Source: Arthrobacter sp. SLBN-100
GTDB lineage: Bacteria > Actinomycetota > Actinomycetes > Actinomycetales > Micrococcaceae
Assembly: GCF_006715305.1 (NCBI RefSeq)
Contig: NZ_VFMY01000001.1
Span: forward strand, 2,418,001 to 2,482,000
Direction: 5' to 3'
Length of the DNA: 64,000 bases
Position 1 is the stretch's first letter. The number at the start of each line of letters is the position of its first letter. The notes below the pieces were generated by a model, which was not told the DNA's origin, did not search any database, and saw nothing but the letters and a program-made list of their open reading frames with translations. The position numbers were made by a program, and so were the translations under genes. Of this stretch, positions 18,431 to 27,720 are shown piece after piece.

Positions 18431-18495
18431 CCGTTGCCCTGTCACTTACGGTCCCCAAACCGGGGTTTTGGCAACCGTAAATGATAGGGCAACGG
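18431..18495. repeat. 22-bp inverted repeat after uraH
   Basis: The arms 18431-18452 and 18474-18495 match at 20 of 22 positions (CCGTTGCCCTGTCACTTACG and its inverse). The central part CCCCAAACCGGGGTTTT is itself partly self-complementary. It lies 7 bases after uraH and just ahead of the next gene's promoter, and would act as a terminator or REP-like element. Confidence 0.75.
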
Positions 18496-18515
18496 CGGAA
18501 ATGTAGGCTTGATGC

Positions 18516-18830
18516 ATGCCTCCTGAAGAACCTGCCGCAGAGCGCCGCGAAGTAACCGTCCGGCGCGCCCCCAAGTACGTGCCGTTCCTGATCCTGGGCG
18601 CACTGGTGGGCGTGGCGGTAGCCGCCTTGGTGGCTTACGGCCTCCCCGCAACCCCAAGCTTCGACCCCGCCTCGGTGTTCGGATTCTTCCTGGTCCTGTT
18701 CGCCGGCGCAGGCGCAATCCTGGGTGCCGCGCTGGCGCTGGTCCTGGACCGCCGGAGCGTCAAACGCCAGCAGCGGGCAGTAGTGGAAGCGGTTCCCGAC
18801 TCCGAGCCCGATTCGGATAACCAGCAGTAG
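18516..18830 (+). CDS. Small two-helix membrane protein
   Basis: 104 residues: a basic cytoplasmic N-terminus (VTVRRAPKYV), helix 1 (FLILGALVGVAVAALVAYGL), a short external loop, helix 2 (FGFFLVLFAGAGAILGAALALVL), then a charged tail. Function unknown. Genes of this shape often stand before purF in actinobacteria. A -10-like TAGGCT lies 6 bases before the ATG with no ribosome site, indicating leaderless expression. Confidence 0.75.
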   Translation: MPPEEPAAERREVTVRRAPKYVPFLILGALVGVAVAALVAYGLPATPSFDPASVFGFFLVLFAGAGAILGAALALVLDRRSVKRQQRAVVEAVPDSEPDSDNQQ

Positions 18831-18889
18831 CGCCGGTCACAAACGGACGGCGGGAAAAGTCATACCGCATATCGTGAGATAATCGACCA

Positions 18890-20569
18890 GTGGCACGCGG
18901 CGATGGAAAACTTTCCCATGATCTTCTCCCTGGCGAAAAAGGCCCGCAGGACGCCTGTGGCGTTTTCGGGGTCTGGGCACCAGGCGAAGAAGTAGCAAAA
19001 CTTACCTATTACGGGCTGTATGCACTGCAGCACCGCGGTCAGGAGTCGGCTGGCATAGCCACCAGCGACGGCAAGCGGATCAACGTCTATAAGGACATGG
19101 GACTCGTCTCCCAGGTCTTCGACGAGACCACCCTGAACACCCTCACCGGGCACCTCGCCGTGGGACACTGCCGCTACTCCACCACCGGTGCCAGCCACTG
19201 GGCGAACGCCCAGCCCACCCTCGGCGCCACCAGCACCGGCACCGTAGCCTTGGCGCACAACGGCAACCTCACCAACACCGCTGAGCTCAACGCCATGATC
19301 CGGGAACGCCACGGTGGCCAGCTCACCGGTGAAATGAAGCAGGGCAACACCTCTGACACCGCACTGGTCACGGCCCTGCTCGAGGGCGAGCCGGGCAAGA
19401 CCCTCGAAGAGACGGCCATCGAGCTCCTGCCCAAGATCAAGGGCGGCTTCTGCTTCGTCTTTATGGACGAAGGCACCCTCTACGCCGCGCGGGACACCTA
19501 CGGCATCCGCCCGCTGGTCCTCGGACGGCTGGAACGCGGCTGGGTTGTCGCCTCCGAACAGTCAGCCCTCGCCACCGTGGGCGCCAGCTTCATCCGCGAA
19601 ATCGAGCCCGGCGAGTTCATCGCCATCGACGAGCAGGGCGTGCGCTCCCAGCGCTTTGCCGAGCCGACGCCGGCGGGCTGCGTTTTCGAATACGTTTACC
19701 TTGCCCGTCCGGACGCCGCCATTGCCGGCCGCTCCGTCTACGAGTCCCGCGTGGAGATGGGTCGCCAACTGGCCCGCGAAAACACGCAGGCGGCGGACAT
19801 CGTCATCCCCGTTCCCGAATCCGGCACCCCTGCCGCCGTGGGCTACGCAGAAGAGTCCGGCATCCCGTTTGCCCACGGCTTCGTCAAAAACTCGTACGTG
19901 GGCCGCACCTTCATCCAGCCCTCACAGACGCTGCGCCAGCTGGGTATCCGGCTCAAGCTCAACGCCCTCGAGTCCGTGATCCGCGGCAAGAGGGTGGTGG
20001 TGGTGGATGACTCGATCGTCCGCGGCAACACCCAGCGCGCCATCGTCCGGATGCTCCGCGAAGCCGGTGCCGCCGCGGTCCACGTCAAAATTTCCTCCCC
20101 GCCGGTGCAGTGGCCCTGCTTCTACGGCATCGACTTCGCCTCCCGCGCGGAACTCATCGCCAATGGTGCCACCATCGAAGAGATCTCCCAGGCCATCGGC
20201 GCCGACTCGCTGGCCTACATCTCCGAGGACGGCATGATCGGTGCTACCCGCCAGCCGCGGGATCGCCTGTGCACCGCCTGCTTCACGGGCAAATACCCCA
20301 TCGAACTTCCGGACGCGCACAAGCTGGGCAAGAACCTGCTGGAGCGCACGGACCTCGGCGGCCTGAAGCCTGCGCCTTCGGCCCTTCCCGGTGAAACCGC
20401 CGCCCTGGCCGTGGACCCCAACGAGGACCCGTCAGAGAAGTCCGGGGCCACCGGTTGCGATCCGGGACCGGACTCCGAATTCGAGAACCTGCTGACCGAC
20501 GCCGACCTCGTGCCAGAGATTCATCACGCAGTCACCACCCCCGACGCTGACAAGAAAGAGTCCGTATGA
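18890..20569 (+). CDS. purF: Amidophosphoribosyltransferase
   Basis: 559 residues. Catalyses the first step of purine synthesis, PRPP and glutamine to phosphoribosylamine. A 22-residue propeptide precedes Cys23 of DACGVFG, the glutaminase nucleophile after processing. The glutaminase domain covers roughly 23-260, and the PRPP-binding loop is VVVVDDSIVRGNT. Cysteines in QWPCFYGID and LCTACFTGKYP fit the Fe-S-containing B. subtilis type. The C-terminal 80 residues are acidic and variable. The start is GTG, with GATAAT 6 bases upstream, so probably leaderless. It is coupled to purM by a 4-base overlap. Confidence 0.95.
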   Translation: MARGDGKLSHDLLPGEKGPQDACGVFGVWAPGEEVAKLTYYGLYALQHRGQESAGIATSDGKRINVYKDMGLVSQVFDETTLNTLTGHLAVGHCRYSTTGASHWANAQPTLGATSTGTVALAHNGNLTNTAELNAMIRERHGGQLTGEMKQGNTSDTALVTALLEGEPGKTLEETAIELLPKIKGGFCFVFMDEGTLYAARDTYGIRPLVLGRLERGWVVASEQSALATVGASFIREIEPGEFIAIDEQGVRSQRFAEPTPAGCVFEYVYLARPDAAIAGRSVYESRVEMGRQLARENTQAADIVIPVPESGTPAAVGYAEESGIPFAHGFVKNSYVGRTFIQPSQTLRQLGIRLKLNALESVIRGKRVVVVDDSIVRGNTQRAIVRMLREAGAAAVHVKISSPPVQWPCFYGIDFASRAELIANGATIEEISQAIGADSLAYISEDGMIGATRQPRDRLCTACFTGKYPIELPDAHKLGKNLLERTDLGGLKPAPSALPGETAALAVDPNEDPSEKSGATGCDPGPDSEFENLLTDADLVPEIHHAVTTPDADKKESV

Positions 20570-21723
20570 CTTCCGCTGCCCCCGCCTCCGGCGCCGCCGG
20601 GAACACTGCCGGCATCACCTACGCCTCCGCAGGCGTCGATGTTGAAGCCGGCGACCGCGCCGTCGAGCTGATGAAGGGTGCCGTCAAGGCAACCCACAAC
20701 TCCTCGGTGATCGGCGGGGTAGGCGGCTTCGCCGGCCTCTACGACGTCTCCCGGCTCCTGACCTTCAAGAAGCCGCTGCTGGCCACCTCCACCGACGGCG
20801 TGGGCACCAAGGTTGCCATCGCCCAGGCCATGGACATCCACGACACCATCGGGTTCGACCTGGTGGGGATGGTGGTGGACGACATCGTGGTGGTTGGTGC
20901 AGAGCCGCTGTACATGACCGACTACATTGCCTGTGGCAAGGTGGTGCCCGAGCGCATCGCCGATATCGTCCGCGGCATCGCCGCCGCTTGCTCCGTGGCC
21001 GGCACCGCCTTGGTGGGCGGCGAAACCGCGGAGCACCCCGGCCTGCTGGGCGAGCAAGAGTACGACGTCGCCGGCGCAGCCACGGGCGTGGTTGAAGCTG
21101 ACCAGCTCCTGGGACCGGACCGTGTCCGTGCAGGAGATGTGGTTATTGGCATGGCCTCCTCCGGCCTGCACTCCAACGGTTACTCCCTGGTCCGCCGCGT
21201 GATCAACCATGCCGGCTGGGCCCTGGACCGCCAGGTGTCGGAACTCGGCCGTACCCTGGGCGAGGAACTCCTCGAGCCCACCCGCGTGTACGCCGCAGAC
21301 TGCCTGGACCTGGCCCGGGCCTTCCCCGTCACGGGAACTTCGGCTGTGCACGGCTTCAGCCACGTCACCGGCGGCGGCCTCGCAGCCAACCTGGCCCGCG
21401 TACTCCCCCAGGGCCTTGTGGCCACCGTGGACCGCTCCACCTGGGAACTGCCGGCCATCTTCAAGCTGGTGTCCGAGCTGGGAAGCGTGCCGCTGGCAGA
21501 CCTCGAGCGCACCCTAAATCTGGGTGTGGGCATGGTCGCCATCGTCTCGGCCGACGCCGCTGACGCCGCGGTTTCACGCCTCAACGACCGGGGCCTGCCA
21601 TCCTGGGTCATGGGCACCGTCACAGAGGACTCGGATTCCATCCTCAAGTCCGGCCCGGACTACGTGCAGGGCGCGAAGGGCGTGGACGGCGGCGCCGTCC
21701 GCCTGGTCAACGCCTACGCCTAG
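20566..21723 (+). CDS. purM: Phosphoribosylformylglycinamidine cyclo-ligase (AIR synthetase)
   Basis: 385 residues. Makes aminoimidazole ribotide from FGAM and ATP. Characteristic stretches are ITYASAGVDVEAGDRAVELMK, SSVIGGVGGFAGLY, TDGVGTKVAIAQAM, GMVVDDIVVVGAEPLYMTDY, GGETAEHPGL and SSGLHSNGYSLVR. Its first bases overlap the purF stop (ATGA). Followed by a strong palindrome, so the purF-purM unit ends here. Confidence 0.96.
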   Translation: MTSAAPASGAAGNTAGITYASAGVDVEAGDRAVELMKGAVKATHNSSVIGGVGGFAGLYDVSRLLTFKKPLLATSTDGVGTKVAIAQAMDIHDTIGFDLVGMVVDDIVVVGAEPLYMTDYIACGKVVPERIADIVRGIAAACSVAGTALVGGETAEHPGLLGEQEYDVAGAATGVVEADQLLGPDRVRAGDVVIGMASSGLHSNGYSLVRRVINHAGWALDRQVSELGRTLGEELLEPTRVYAADCLDLARAFPVTGTSAVHGFSHVTGGGLAANLARVLPQGLVATVDRSTWELPAIFKLVSELGSVPLADLERTLNLGVGMVAIVSADAADAAVSRLNDRGLPSWVMGTVTEDSDSILKSGPDYVQGAKGVDGGAVRLVNAYA

Positions 21724-21730
21724 CTACTCC

Positions 21731-21790
21731 ATCGAGTGCTCTATAACTGCCCTTTTCAAGCTCCATAAGGGCGGTTACGGAGCACTCGAT
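21731..21790. repeat. 24-bp inverted repeat after purM, likely terminator
   Basis: Arms 21731-21754 and 21767-21790 (ATCGAGTGCTC at the ends, AACTGCCCTT inside) match at 21 of 24 bases, with a 12-base loop. It starts 7 bases after the purM stop. It could fold into a long hairpin on either strand. Confidence 0.75.
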
Positions 21791-22142
21791 CGCTTGGCAG
21801 TCCACTTGCTCATGGAAGGCCGCAAGAACCGGCAATATAAATTAGGGCACTTGCCTCCCTTGACTACTAAGCATACTTAGCTTTAGGCTTGTAAATGGAA
21901 GCGCACTACAGATGTTCAACCCGGAGCCTTCCCAAGGCCTAATGCCCAGCCCGACTAAACCGGCGCTTGGGCGCCGAGCCGGTTGAACCGCCTTCCCCGC
22001 CGAACCGGCGGAAGCCAGAAGAAGCAACCACAGAGACGCCCGGTCCCCTGCGCCATGCATCAGCACGGCTTTCAGGCAGCCCAAGAGCTAATTGCGGACT
22101 GCCGGATAGGGGCACCAGGGCAGATATCAAGGGAGCGAAACT
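21791..22142 (+). promoter_or_regulatory. Promoter with palindromic operator and long leader of the secreted-protein gene
   Basis: No gene in this stretch. A -35 TTGACT (21860-21865) and a -10 TAGGCT (21884-21889) flank a perfect palindrome CTAAG-CATA-CTTAG (21867-21880). The predicted start near 21896 leaves a leader of about 245 bases containing GC-rich hairpins, e.g. CCGGCGC...GCCGG near 21960 and CGCC-GAAC-CGGCGG near 22000. It could carry a riboswitch or thermosensor, but no known class was recognised with confidence. Confidence 0.45.
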
Positions 22143-22448
22143 ATGTCAGTTCTGAAGAAAGCCACCGCCGCAGCCGCTGGAAGCCTGTTCCTGATGGGCG
22201 CCGTTGCCGGACCTTCGCAGGCGGCAAACAACAACACTTTGAATGATGGCCTCGTTAGTGTCACCGTCGGCGACATCACCGTCGAGGATGCCGTTGACGT
22301 CAATGTGGCCGCCAGTGTCGCAGCAACCCTCTGCGATGTCGCGGACATCGGCTCGATCGCGGTTCTCGGCGAAGCAGTGGATGCCACCGGCACCGCGGTA
22401 ACCGTCTGCGATACCGCAACCGGTCCAGTCCGCATAATTAATAACTAG
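22143..22448 (+). CDS. Small secreted protein with two cysteines
   Basis: 101 residues. Signal peptide: SVLKKATAAAAGSLFLMGAVAGPSQA, likely cleaved after SQA. The mature part is Val/Asp/Thr-rich and nearly uncharged (LVSVTVGDITVEDAVDVNVAASVAA), with two cysteines (TLCDV and TVCDT) about 40 residues apart, probably a disulphide. This pattern, short valine-rich secreted proteins with NDGL/VNV motifs, occurs widely in actinobacteria with unknown role; some surface or hydrophobin-like function is conceivable but not shown. The ribosome site GGGAG is good. A terminator follows. Confidence 0.75.
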   Translation: MSVLKKATAAAAGSLFLMGAVAGPSQAANNNTLNDGLVSVTVGDITVEDAVDVNVAASVAATLCDVADIGSIAVLGEAVDATGTAVTVCDTATGPVRIINN

Positions 22449-22517
22449 CAGAGCAGCGGACTCGATGAGGAACAAGCGACCACGCGTTTAGTCGCCCCCC
22501 TTCCGAGTTCCGCGTGA

Positions 22518-22546
22518 AGAGCCCTGGCCGCCGGCCGGGGCTCTTT
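22518..22546 (+). terminator. Intrinsic terminator of the secreted-protein gene
   Basis: A 12-bp stem (22518-22529 with 22533-22544, one G-T pair) with a three-base loop, ending in TT. It begins 70 bases after the stop codon. Confidence 0.8.
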
Positions 22547-22589
22547 CGCGTACACGGACCACACAAAGATCCTGGAACTCCCGCTCTCA

Positions 22590-22757
22590 GGTGCGGGCTC
22601 CTCGGACTCGGCCCGCAACAGCCGTCAGGGTGGGGACTCATCCTGGCGGAGGGCATCGGCTATGTGGAACGCGCACCGTGGGCGGCCCTGGCACCGGCGT
22701 CGGCACTGGTCCTGGCGTCGGTCCTGGCCGTGGGACTCGCCGACGCTGGAACGACTA
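22590..22757 (+). pseudogene. Relic of an OppC/DppC-type oligopeptide ABC permease C-terminus
   Basis: In one frame the DNA reads GLLGLGPQQPSGWGLILAEG, then IGYVERAPWAALAPASALVLASVLAVGLADAG. This is the characteristic end of DppC/OppC permeases (FLGLG-x-x-P-x-x-x-WG-x-x-L-x-EG, then PW-x-x-L-x-P and a final helix with LGD-x-LRD). The upstream part of the gene, the start and the partner ABC genes are missing, and the following sequence is not permease-like. The stretch is therefore a decayed fragment, not a gene. It lies between a terminator and the DUF3073 gene. Confidence 0.65.
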
Positions 22758-22874
22758 CCGGGGGCGCAGCGTCGAGGGAACGCAGCGCCGAGGGAACCCA
22801 GGAGCTCCAGCCGGCCTCGATCCGGGCACCCTCCCTAAACCGGCAAGGACGCCGTAGTCCTGCACAGACACCAA

Positions 22875-22918
22875 AAAGCCCGCCGCCTGCACCGGTAACG
22901 GTGCGGGCAGCGGGCTTT
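22875..22918 (-). terminator. Terminator for the DUF3073 gene
   Basis: A large hairpin AAGCCCGCCGCCTGCACC with its inverse (22875-22894 and 22900-22918), with mismatches at two positions. Read on the minus strand it is followed by a run of five T. A second hairpin lies at 22932-22960 (GCACCCG-T-GATCC-GCCC-GGATC-CGGGTGC). Confidence 0.7.
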
Positions 22919-23071
22919 GTAACTGAGGTCAGCACCCGTGATCCGCCCGGATCCGGGTGCCAAAAAAGAAGCGCTGCACTGGTCCGATCAAGAGACCCGG
23001 ATTCCAGACTGGATCCGTTAGTGCTGCGGCGTCACAGGGCTGCCAGGTGCGGCAACAGCGCCTTGCGACAA

Positions 23072-23305
23072 CTAGCCGATGCGACGGGTGTCTACCTCGT
23101 CGTCGTCTTCTTCCAAATCATCCGCGTACTTATCCACATAAGCCGAATAATCCGGTTCAACCGGCTCATTCGCGTAATGGCTCGTGGCACGACTGCTTGG
23201 GCCCGTCAGCTCACGCTGAAGTGCCGAATAGTCAGTGTTCGGGGAGTAGTACTTAATATCCCGAGCCTGCTTGGTAGCTTTTGCCTTTTGACGGCCGCGC
23301 CCCAT
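23072..23305 (-). CDS. DUF3073-family protein
   Basis: 77 residues from MGRGRQKAKATKQARDIKYY. This start, the NTDYSALQREL motif and the acidic C-terminus (YADDLEEDDDE) are diagnostic of DUF3073, a small, highly charged actinobacterial protein of unknown function. The basic N-terminus suggests RNA or DNA contact, which is inference. The site AAAGGGGG precedes the ATG. An in-frame Met 29 codons upstream is not part of the family. Confidence 0.9.
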   Translation of the reverse strand: MGRGRQKAKATKQARDIKYYSPNTDYSALQRELTGPSSRATSHYANEPVEPDYSAYVDKYADDLEEDDDEVDTRRIG

Positions 23306-23576
23306 GGCGTGACCCCCTTTTGTACTTGGACCGGAGGTGGTCACCTTGGCTATCGGTGAGGCCCCGGAATGTTTGGTCAATTTGTCGTACACCTAGATTA
23401 CATGCTTTCGACTGCCCCCGCTTGCCAGTTGGGGCTCGAGGCAGTCACATGCGCTACCCTTCCGGCTCCATCAAGGCCAGAATCCGGCTTTTTTCTTGGG
23501 TAGAGTCGCTTAAGCAACTGCTGGTACCAGCCGGCAACCAGGCTGCCCGCGCGGACAATTACAGGAGGATGCACCC

Positions 23577-24260
23577 GTGAACCACCAGGATGTCCCGCCA
23601 AAACCGAGCTCGCCGCCTACCGCCGGCCTTCCCCGGGTCCCTGCCGCGGAGTACGGCGTACCGGCGGCAGAGCCGCCGGTACGGAACCAGGGCCAGGTTG
23701 ACCACCCCCACGGGCGGGGCGATGGCCGGAGGCAGGGAAGCCGGCGGATCCTCTGGAAGGCATTCTTCGCCGTCGTCCTGCTCGCAGTCATCGGATCGCT
23801 GGTGTGGCTCGCCCTGTGGCTGAACTCCAACGGGGATCCGCAGCCGTCAGAAGGTGCCGCCCGGGGAGTCCTGGAGACGACCGTCACGCCCCCGGCAAGC
23901 CCGCTGCCCCTGCCGCGGGAGGTGGAGCCTGCCGGCTATGCGCTGGGCGACTGCTTTACGGATTTTGACCCGGAAGCCCTGAGATCCACGGTGGTGCCCT
24001 GCGATACTGGCCACTCCGCCCAACTGGTGGCGGTGTTCCGCTACCCGGAAGAAGGCGATTATCCCGGTGCGGAAGCGCTCAAGGCCAAAGCCCTGGAAGC
24101 CTGCCAGGCGGCAAGGCTGGGGCCTGCCGCGGAGCAGTTCACGCTGAATTATGAGCGGAGCTTTCCCAGCTCCACCAGCTGGGACTCAGGGGACCGAAGA
24201 CTGGACTGCTACGTGACGTCCCCGGGCGGGAACAACGTTAACGCGAGCGTGCTGCCCTAG
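23577..24260 (+). CDS. Membrane protein with septum-formation-type extracellular domain
   Basis: 227 residues from a GTG that has a full ribosome site (AGGAGG). The Pro-rich cytoplasmic N-terminus (1-57) is followed by one membrane helix (FFAVVLLAVIGSLVWLALWL) and an extracellular domain with four cysteines (GDCFTD, VPCDTGHSAQ, EACQAA, LDCYVT). The spacing GDCF...V-x-PC-x-x-x-H...C...C is that of the septum-formation (Septum_form) family of actinobacteria, whose exact role is unclear. Convergent with clpB. Confidence 0.75.
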   Translation: MNHQDVPPKPSSPPTAGLPRVPAAEYGVPAAEPPVRNQGQVDHPHGRGDGRRQGSRRILWKAFFAVVLLAVIGSLVWLALWLNSNGDPQPSEGAARGVLETTVTPPASPLPLPREVEPAGYALGDCFTDFDPEALRSTVVPCDTGHSAQLVAVFRYPEEGDYPGAEALKAKALEACQAARLGPAAEQFTLNYERSFPSSTSWDSGDRRLDCYVTSPGGNNVNASVLP

Positions 24261-24300
24261 TGCTTTGCAGCACCCGGCAGCACGCCCCGCTTCGTCCGAC

Positions 24301-26976
24301 CTAGCCTTGCCTGCGGACCTGGTCCTTCCGGCGGACCACCAGCCCGGTTCCCGGCGTGGAACCGCCGCCGGAAGCAGCCAGCGCCTCGAGCCCCTCGATG
24401 GTGAGCTCGTCCACATCGGTTGCCGTGTCCACCAGCACACTGTCCCCGTCGCTGATATCGCCGGACAGGATGGCCTTGGCCAGGCGGTCGCCGATCTCCC
24501 GCTGGACCAGCCGGCGCAGCGGCCGGGCGCCGTAGGCGGAGTCGAAGCCGGACATGGCCAGCCAAGCGCGGGCGGCCTCGGTGACGTCCAAGGTGAGCCG
24601 ACGCTCGTGCAGCCTCCGGCCCAGCTCAGCCACCTGCAGCTCCACAATGCGGGCCAGATCCTCCACTGACAGCGGATCGAACAGCACCACTTCGTCCAAC
24701 CGGTTCAGGAACTCCGGCTTGAAGGAGGCGTTCACCGTGGCCAGCACGGCATTCCGCTTGGCCTCCGCATCCAGCGAGGGGTCCACCAGGAACTGGCTGC
24801 CCAGGTTGGAGGTCAGCACCAGGATCGCGTTGCGGAAGTCCACAGTGCGGCCCTGGCCGTCGGTGAGGCGGCCGTCGTCGAGGACCTGCAGGAGGACATC
24901 GAAGACCTCGGGGTGCGCCTTCTCCACCTCGTCCAGCAGAATGACCGAGTAGGGGCGCCGGCGGACGGCTTCGGTGAGCTGGCCGCCTTCCTCGTAGCCC
25001 ACATATCCGGGAGGCGCACCAACGAGCCGGGCCACCGAGTGCTTCTCGCCGTACTCGGACATGTCGATCCGCACCATGGCGCGTTCGTCATCGAACAGGA
25101 AGTCCGCCAGGGCCTTGGCCAGCTCGGTCTTACCGACGCCGGTGGGGCCCAGGAACAGGAAGGAACCGGTGGGCCGGTTGGGGTCGCTGATGCCTGCGCG
25201 GGCGCGCCGGACGGCGTCGGACACGGCCGTGACGGCCTTCTTCTGGCCGATGAGCCGCTTGCCCAGCTCCTCCTCCATGTGAAGCAGCTTTTGGCTTTCA
25301 CCCTGCAGCATGCGGCCGGCGGGGATCCCGGTCCAGGCGGAAATGACCTCGGCGATGTCGTCCGCGGTCACCTGTTCGGCCACCATCTGCCCGGATTTGT
25401 CCGTGACGGCGGCTTCGGCTTCCGCGGCAGCATTCAGCTCACGCTCCAGGGCGGGGATCTCACCGTAGAGAATCCGTGACGCCGTCTCCAGGTCGCCTTC
25501 GCGCTGTGCCTTGTCCGCCGTGGAGCGCAATTCGTCCAGCTTTGCCTTGAGGTCGCCCACCCGGTTGAGGCCCGCCTTTTCGGCCTCCCAGCGGGCGTTC
25601 AGGGCTGCCAGCTGCTCTTCCTTGTCCGCCTTGTCCGCACGGAGCGCCGCGAGGCGTTCCACGGAGGCTGCGTCCGTCTCCCCCTCCAGGGCCAGCTCCT
25701 CCATGGTGAGCCGGTCGACGGCGCGGCGGAGCTGATCGATTTCCTCGGGGGCAGAGTCGATCTCCATCCGCAATCGGGACGCGGCTTCATCCACCAGGTC
25801 GATGGCCTTGTCCGGCAGTTGGCGGCCGGAAATGTAGCGGTTGGACAGGGTTGCTGCGGCCACCAGTGCCGAGTCGGCAATAGTCACCTTATGGTGCGCC
25901 TCGTAGCGCTCCTTCAGGCCGCGGAGAATGCCGATGGTGTCCTCAACGCTGGGCTCCCCCACATACACCTGCTGGAAACGGCGTTCGAGGGCCGCATCCT
26001 TCTCGATGTTCTCGCGGTATTCGTCCAGCGTGGTGGCACCGATCAGCCGCAACTCACCGCGGGCCAGCATGGGCTTGAGCATGTTGCCCGCGTCCATCGA
26101 GGAATCACCGGTGGCGCCGGCCCCTACAACGGTGTGGATCTCGTCGATGAAGGTGACGATCTGACCCTCGGAGCCCTTGATCTCCTCCAGGACAGCCTTG
26201 AGCCGCTCCTCGAACTCACCGCGGTACTTCGCACCCGCAACCATGGAGCCGAGGTCCAGGGAGATCAGCGTCTTGCCACGCAGGCTTTCCGGGACGTCGC
26301 CCGCCACCATGCGCTGGGCCAGCCCCTCCACGACGGCCGTCTTACCCACGCCCGGTTCACCGATGAGCACCGGGTTGTTCTTGGTGCGGCGGCTCAGGAC
26401 CTGGACGACGCGCCGGATTTCAGAGTCCCGGCCGATCACAGGGTCCAGCTTGCCGGCACGGGCCATGGCGGTGAGATCAGTGCCGAACTTTTCCAAGGAC
26501 TGGAAGGTGTTCTCCGGGTCGGGGCTGGTGACCTTCCGGTCCCCGCGGACACCCGGCAAGGCGGCGAGCAGGGCCTCATGGGAGGCGCCGGCGTCGCGCA
26601 GCACCCGGGCCGCGGCATCATTTCCGCCGGAGAGGCCGAGGAGGAGGACCTCGGTGGAGACGAACGTATCGCCAAGCCGGTCGGCTTCCTCCTTGGCGTT
26701 CTGGATCGCCTGCAGTGCAGGCCGGGAGAGCTGCGCCTGCTGGCTGGAGCCGCCGGAGGTAGCCGGCAGAGCCTTGATGGCACTGCTGGCCTGGACGCTG
26801 ACCGCATCCGGGTCGGCGCCGGTGGCGCGCAGAAGCGCCACCGCGACCCCCTCACGCTGGTCCATCAGCGCCTTGAGCAGGTGGGCGGGTTCCACCTGCG
26901 GGTTGCCGGCCGTGGAGGCGTTCATGGCCGCAGCCGAGAGAGCCTCCTGGCTCTTGGTGGTGAATTTGACGTCCAA
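24301..26976 (-). CDS. clpB: ATP-dependent disaggregase ClpB
   Basis: 891 residues. Hexameric AAA+ chaperone that, with DnaK, pulls proteins from aggregates. N domain ([20 protein letters not shown]...), first AAA with Walker [10 protein letters not shown] and B VTFIDEIH, the coiled-coil middle domain ([17 protein letters not shown]...), second AAA with [14 protein letters not shown] and [10 protein letters not shown], and a [12 protein letters not shown] tail. The start is TTG at 26976: it lies 6 bases after GGAG and begins exactly at the family N-terminus, whereas the open frame upstream (to 27252) includes the operator and is not coding. Heat control by HspR is suggested by the HAIR site. 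Confidence 0.95.
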   Translation of the reverse strand: MDVKFTTKSQEALSAAAMNASTAGNPQVEPAHLLKALMDQREGVAVALLRATGADPDAVSVQASSAIKALPATSGGSSQQAQLSRPALQAIQNAKEEADRLGDTFVSTEVLLLGLSGGNDAAARVLRDAGASHEALLAALPGVRGDRKVTSPDPENTFQSLEKFGTDLTAMARAGKLDPVIGRDSEIRRVVQVLSRRTKNNPVLIGEPGVGKTAVVEGLAQRMVAGDVPESLRGKTLISLDLGSMVAGAKYRGEFEERLKAVLEEIKGSEGQIVTFIDEIHTVVGAGATGDSSMDAGNMLKPMLARGELRLIGATTLDEYRENIEKDAALERRFQQVYVGEPSVEDTIGILRGLKERYEAHHKVTIADSALVAAATLSNRYISGRQLPDKAIDLVDEAASRLRMEIDSAPEEIDQLRRAVDRLTMEELALEGETDAASVERLAALRADKADKEEQLAALNARWEAEKAGLNRVGDLKAKLDELRSTADKAQREGDLETASRILYGEIPALERELNAAAEAEAAVTDKSGQMVAEQVTADDIAEVISAWTGIPAGRMLQGESQKLLHMEEELGKRLIGQKKAVTAVSDAVRRARAGISDPNRPTGSFLFLGPTGVGKTELAKALADFLFDDERAMVRIDMSEYGEKHSVARLVGAPPGYVGYEEGGQLTEAVRRRPYSVILLDEVEKAHPEVFDVLLQVLDDGRLTDGQGRTVDFRNAILVLTSNLGSQFLVDPSLDAEAKRNAVLATVNASFKPEFLNRLDEVVLFDPLSVEDLARIVELQVAELGRRLHERRLTLDVTEAARAWLAMSGFDSAYGARPLRRLVQREIGDRLAKAILSGDISDGDSVLVDTATDVDELTIEGLEALAASGGGSTPGTGLVVRRKDQVRRQG

Positions 26977-27010
26977 AGAGAGCTCCTTTCGGGGTTGCCC
27001 GGATTCTTGG

Positions 27011-27031
27011 GTTGAGTCTACTACGCTCAAC
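27011..27031 (-). promoter_or_regulatory. HAIR operator (HspR site) of clpB
   Basis: TTGAG-N9-CTCAA with outer G/C pairs (27011-27031), equal in arms and spacing to the HspR-associated inverted repeat CTTGAGT-N7-ACTCAAG except for its outermost bases. It lies 35-55 bases upstream of the clpB TTG. In actinobacteria HspR represses clpB and dnaK through this element. Confidence 0.8.
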
Positions 27032-27216
27032 TTTAATTTGATGCCGCTTCTGTTGGCTGTTTGCCTAAAGCGAAACACTTCGCTAACACCAGCGATAGAG
27101 GCGACTGACCCTGTTGGACTGGCACCATTGCGGTTCCCCTTCGGCGCCGGTCGCCCTAGGATCACCTTGTGACCGGGGCGGATGGTGCCGCCGGCAGACG
27201 GGAGACAGGACAGGCA

Positions 27217-27552
27217 ATGAAGAAATTTGTTGTTCTCTACATCGCAGCTCAATCAGCGCAGGCGCAAATGGCCGAGAGCTCGCCGGAAGCCGCCCAGGAG
27301 GGGATGAAGGCCTGGATGGCTTGGGCTGAGCGGGTCGGCGAAGGCATGGTGGACCTGGGGAACCCGCTCGGGGCCGGCAGGGACATCAATGCAACCGGCT
27401 CGTCAGAGACCAATACCGGGGTGTCCGGTTACACGATCCTCCAGGCCGAGGATCTGGACAGCGCCCAGGCATTGCTGGAGGGGCACCCGCACCTCATGAT
27501 GCCTGGCGCGAGCATCCAGGTGTACGAATCCCTCGACCTGCCGGGCATGTAA
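27217..27552 (+). CDS. YCII-related domain protein
   Basis: 111 residues. The start MKKFVVLYIA and the helix EGMKAWMAWAERVGEGMVDLG are typical of YCII-like (YciI/PhnB-type) small alpha/beta dimers. The C-terminal SGYTILQAEDLDSAQALLEGHPHLMMPGASIQVYES matches the second strand and the HPHL motif. Function unknown. It has a GACAGGA ribosome site 6 bases ahead of the ATG, and is followed by a strong terminator. Divergent from clpB. Confidence 0.85.
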   Translation: MKKFVVLYIAAQSAQAQMAESSPEAAQEGMKAWMAWAERVGEGMVDLGNPLGAGRDINATGSSETNTGVSGYTILQAEDLDSAQALLEGHPHLMMPGASIQVYESLDLPGM

Positions 27553-27582
27553 ACCTTCGGCACATCAAGTCAACAGGACCGC

Positions 27583-27633
27583 AAAGCAACCGGCGGGTGA
27601 TTCCCCCCAGACGCCGCCCGCCGGTTGCTTTAT
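27583..27633 (+). terminator. Terminator between YCII gene and modC
   Basis: A perfect 15-bp stem AAAGCAACCGGCGGG / CCCGCCGGTTGCTTT (27583-27597, 27617-27631). It also ends in T-rich sequence on the minus strand (TTT after the stem), so it can stop transcription from both convergent genes. Confidence 0.85.
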
Positions 27634-27720
27634 CCGCCCCGCGCCGATTTTACCGGGCTTTGCGATGGTTGTCACTAGATGTGACTAATTCTGTAAATGT
27701 CGCCTGCCCGGCCTGCCTGC

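Noticed and set aside
21960..22140. A possible cyclic-di-AMP riboswitch in the leader of the secreted-protein gene
   Set aside because: Structured and GC-rich, but the conserved motifs of that class could not be matched by eye.
22514..23359. A 281-codon plus-strand frame covering the permease relic and DUF3073
   Set aside because: It starts inside a terminator hairpin, runs through two more hairpins and lies opposite DUF3073; only a short part is permease-like, hence called a relic.
25819..27172. Plus-strand frames opposite clpB
   Set aside because: Antisense to a conserved chaperone; composition and lack of domains argue against coding.
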